Origin: Paulinella micropora
Taxonomy: Eukaryota; Cercozoa; Imbricatea; Euglyphida; Paulinellidae
Assembly: GCA_019918135.1 (NCBI GenBank)
Contig: WBZZ01000847.1
Coordinates: 70,001-97,500 of the forward strand
DNA: 27,500 bases
Reading direction: 5' to 3'
The notes below the pieces were generated by a model. That model had not been told where the DNA came from. It made no database searches and saw only the letters and a program-made list of their open reading frames with translations. A program made the position numbers and the translations under genes. Shown here piece by piece: positions 25,080 through 27,500 of the stretch; position 1 is the stretch's first letter; each line of letters opens with the position of its first letter.

Positions 25080-27500
25080 CCAGTTCACTGGCAGCTCATC
25101 GATGAGTCGAAATTCTACTTTCCATTCCTTTCCTTTTGCATCAAGACAGGACATGTGAGCAGGGCGGCCGGGCAGGTCACCTTCGAAATATTCGCCATCA
25201 ACTTCCACCCTCGTCAAGTTTCCTTTGGCTAACATATCTTCCACATGCGCTCGCTCGTCCTGCCCTAGGTACTTCGTAGCTAAAGAGCGAATATCTTTCT
25301 TTAAGCGAGGGTTGACGAAATACCCGACAGGAAGCTTCCGAGGCATGTCAGTCGCTGTCATACATAGCACAATAAAGATGATTCGTGATCGGGTGGGTTT
25401 GGGAAAGGGGGGAAGGGGGATTTCTGATGAAGTAGTGTTACCGGGGCGTCCGACAAACAAGTGAATTGGTTCTCCGTTTGATCATCACGGACACCATGAA
25501 AATTCTGTGCATCTCCCCAAGTAGCGATTTCTACAGTTGGCAAAGCGTCAGGGTCCTTCTTGGTGATTCGGTAGGCTAAAGGCTTGTTGTAATGCTTGAA
25601 GCTTTTGTTCATACATGACTGAAGTGCGTCATCCAATCGTAATTACATCCCAGAACGACCAGCACGTGTCTCGTCTTGTGCTGCTTCTTGAATGCAATAA
25701 TGAGCTTCAATAAAGCTTGCGCTATGTTGGTTGTTAGGAAGGTACTCTTCCATCCAATGTCCATGACTCGGAATTCCTGATCATCACCGTCATGCCCATG
25801 CCCAGGATGCTTACGATGTGACTTTACTTGGAAACGGATCCCCCTGTCCACGACATTAAGACCAAGAAAGCCCAGCATCGCCCACGCGGTGTTATCCCCA
25901 GCGCCGTCCCACTCAAGATATAATTTTCAAGCTGGCATAGTGCGAGGATTCCAAAGCTCCCAATGTAAAAGTGCAGCAAGCATGGTAATATTGCTGTTCG
26001 CACCGTGTTCTACAGCACCTTCGAGGTAGGTGAGAATGAAGTGTGTATCGGTCGTGTAGCAGGTATTAATACCCACGCAAAGTCTAAAGACCATTTTTCC
26101 TTTGAAGTCTTTGGCGGCACGACTGCATGATGGGATTTTCACAGGCGGCTTCCTGTCTGCGGATATGACAGTCGCAGCAAAGTCTGCTGGCGCTCCCTTC
26201 TTGCGCTGCATGCTTGCAACGCGGCACGCCCTGTGAATCTTATGATGATAATTGTTACGGCTGCGCCATCGCTGAGCTTCCGCTTCACTCTTGAAACCTT
26301 GAGCATGCTGAGCAGTAAGCTCCGTGCAGATCTCAAATTTTGAAAAGTCTCCATCTGGAACATAAACATGTAAATTGATTAATAGTATTAGAAATAGTAC
26401 TAAGGTCTGAGATATTAATGCATACATACTATAATAGTTATTAGTACCTCTGACAAACTTGACGTTAGAAAAATCCGCGCGCCAAACTTTGTTGATAGTG
26501 TCGTCTGTCGGAGGCATCTGGATCAACTCGTTGAGAGCAACTGAACCGGAGACACATATCCTTCCAATTGTCCTTGACATACTGCTGAACTCCAGCGTCC
26601 TGAGCCATTTGTTGCATCCTCCATATACCATCGCTGCAGATCTCCGGATAACTCGTTGTGAACTTTTCACAAAGCAAAACTGCTACCAAATCTTCCGTCT
26701 CAGGAGTCGCTGATGATTTGTTGGCAAACACCTTCATATTGTTTGCCAGAAGCTTGTGTGCTCGTGACAAAACTGCGTTACTGATGCCGTTGATGCGCTG
26801 CCAAGCTGCTCTGCAGACCGGCTCCGTCTGGTACATATATTGAAACGATCCATTTTCGTTTGAAAAGTTTCAAGCTGGGAAGCTGTCCAAGTGTAAAGCT
26901 CACCCAAGGAGGATGAAGCATTCTTCGCTCGCGCATGTAGAACATCACGTGTGTCAATGAACGCGTAGCACTTCCACTTTTGACAGCACACAGACTTTAC
27001 TTCCCTATTCAGGTCAGCGAAGGTCATCCCCAACAGTTTCTGAAGCGCGTACGGTCTCTGCAACCTTACGACCCCTTTGGTGCGGCCTTGCATTCTGTAT
27101 GGACGTGTAGGATTCTTGCGTGTTCGGCTTACAGGAACTGGTGACAATCTCATGATGTTATACAGCAGCTCATGAGATTCCATCAACTCGTCTATGTTGT
27201 ATGTAATATTTGATCCTTCCGCATTATCCACGTCGACCAGAGGAGGAAGCCATCTAGGATCGATAGATTCAGGACCGCAATTCGAATCAGTATCTGACAC
27301 ATCGTCGTCGATGTTCTAAACAAGCAAGATTGACATTATAGCAACTTCCGCGATGCAAGCAAGCAAAACAAAAATATAGTGTTACCAAAGAGCCTGTGGG
27401 ACCATATAGTCTCGAGCTGTCGCAGCCACTACTATCTCCTCTTTTGAGAGGAATACTGTGTGGCTCCTCCCTCTGATCGACGTTAGCATCGACATCAGTG
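24170..27500 (-). CDS. DUF7869-like transposase-type protein, 5' partial, disrupted
   Basis: Runs off the right edge on the minus strand. Blocks in order: VKSVCCQKWKCYAF; after a shift near 26866 YQTEPVCRAAWQRINGISN; after a shift near 26560 NELIQMPPTDDTINKVWRAD; after an intron GDFSKFEICTELTAQHAQG, NYHHKIHRACRVASMQRKK, VISADRKPPVKIPSCSRAAK; then across an in-frame TGA (25927-25929) KLYLEWDGAGDNTAWAMLGF and KSHRKHPGHGHDGDDQEF. This order (VC-F-GIS; FSKC-C; DGxDQ-K-IP; LYLQxDN; GHTHxDID) is that of large multicopy eukaryotic proteins annotated DUF7869. The acidic D, DN and GHxHxxxD residues suggest a nuclease-like core. Further shifts lie near 25640, 25470 and 25080. Four introns are readable; the C-terminus is described separately. 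It is probably a domesticated or decaying mobile-element gene. The family call is from memory of motifs. Confidence 0.6.
24496..24551 (-). other. Spliceosomal intron, 56 bp
   Basis: Donor GAAACAGAAAATG then GTATTATC; acceptor TTTACTGTAG then ATGAACATG; very AT-rich. Phase 1; splicing gives SEETENDEHDGSDGS, continuing the acidic serine-rich stretch. Confidence 0.8.
25355..25441 (-). other. Probable spliceosomal intron, 87 bp
   Basis: Donor CGCCCCG then GTAACACT; acceptor TGTATGACAG then CGACTGAC; pyrimidine-rich interior (CCCCCTTCCCCCC). Joining gives HLFVGRPATDMPRKLPVGYF, provided the frame shift just upstream (about 25470) is accepted. Confidence 0.55.
26355..26447 (-). other. Spliceosomal intron, 93 bp
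   Basis: Donor GTCAGAG then GTACTAA; acceptor TATGTTCCAG then ATGGAGAC. AT-rich. Phase 1; splicing gives ...SNVKFVRDGDFSKFEIC. Because its length is divisible by three, the unspliced frame also stays open, adding a hydrophobic YALISQTLVLFLILLINL stretch that should not be taken for a membrane helix. Confidence 0.75.
27316..27385 (-). other. Spliceosomal intron, 70 bp
   Basis: Donor GGCTCTTTG then GTAACAC; acceptor TTGTTTAG then AACATCGACG. Removal joins phase 0 codons ...GPTGSL to NIDDDVSDTDSN and keeps frame. The upstream exon (27386-27500 and beyond) reads DVDANVDQREEPHSIPLKRG, acidic and charged. Confidence 0.75.

Noticed and set aside
25927..25929. Selenocysteine codon
   Set aside because: No selenoprotein motif at this position; a nonsense change or an error is simpler.
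26375..26440. Transmembrane helix in the transposase-like protein
   Set aside because: The hydrophobic stretch is the translation of a 93 bp intron with good splice sites and a length divisible by three.

Overview
This window looks like nuclear DNA of a eukaryote, most likely an aquatic alga, protist or invertebrate; I cannot place it further. The evidence is spliceosomal GT-AG introns of 56-93 bp, Ty1/copia and other LTR retroelements, large microsatellite blocks, zinc-finger types typical of eukaryotes (MYND, RanBP2), a Kozak-like start context and no bacterial operon structure. Most of the window is decayed mobile DNA. Nearly every recognisable reading frame carries single-base frameshifts, in-frame stops or both, so few genes are intact as written.

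Layout. 1-4680: AT-rich DNA, then a microsatellite block (TATG/TACG, GA, GT and G-run/C-run hairpins). The block was tandemly duplicated as a unit of about 1.9 kb together with one exon of an unrecognised minus-strand gene; the full exon is at 4273-4677 and its truncated copy at 2346-2650. 5340-6907 (+) and 14525-18295 (-): two head-to-head copies of one LTR retroelement family with a gag carrying a CCHC knuckle, of which the minus copy also keeps an LTR and a protease-like region. 6978-9082: a scrap-yard of LTR fragments, a palindromic piece of copia reverse transcriptase and part of a foldback element. 9867-14131 (-): a Ty1/copia polyprotein with gag, a MYND-type zinc finger, protease, integrase and RNase H, from which the reverse transcriptase has been lost. 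18301-19085: a foldback element with long terminal inverted repeats. 19144-22906: a strikingly GC-rich, intron-free island with a divergent gene pair. One gene is related to GH88/GH105 unsaturated glycuronyl hydrolases; the other is a probable toroid protein of carbohydrate-active type, followed by a cysteine-rich two-helix membrane tail. 23057-23398 (-): terminal exon of an unknown GC-rich gene. 24170-27500 (-): a large intron-bearing gene resembling DUF7869-type transposase-like proteins, ending in a SAP-like motif and a RanBP2 zinc finger, and running off the right edge.

How the parts relate. The divergent pair at 19-23 kb shares one G-rich control region, and both products look suited to handling acidic polysaccharides, so they may act together; this is inference. 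The retroelements are non-autonomous as they stand: the copia lacks reverse transcriptase and the gag-bearing elements are truncated. The most unusual items are the MYND finger inside a copia polyprotein, the SAP/RanBP2 tail on the transposase-like gene, the GC-rich carbohydrate-active pair, and the frameshifts spread over both mobile and apparently cellular genes, which raises the question of genuine decay versus indel errors in the assembly.
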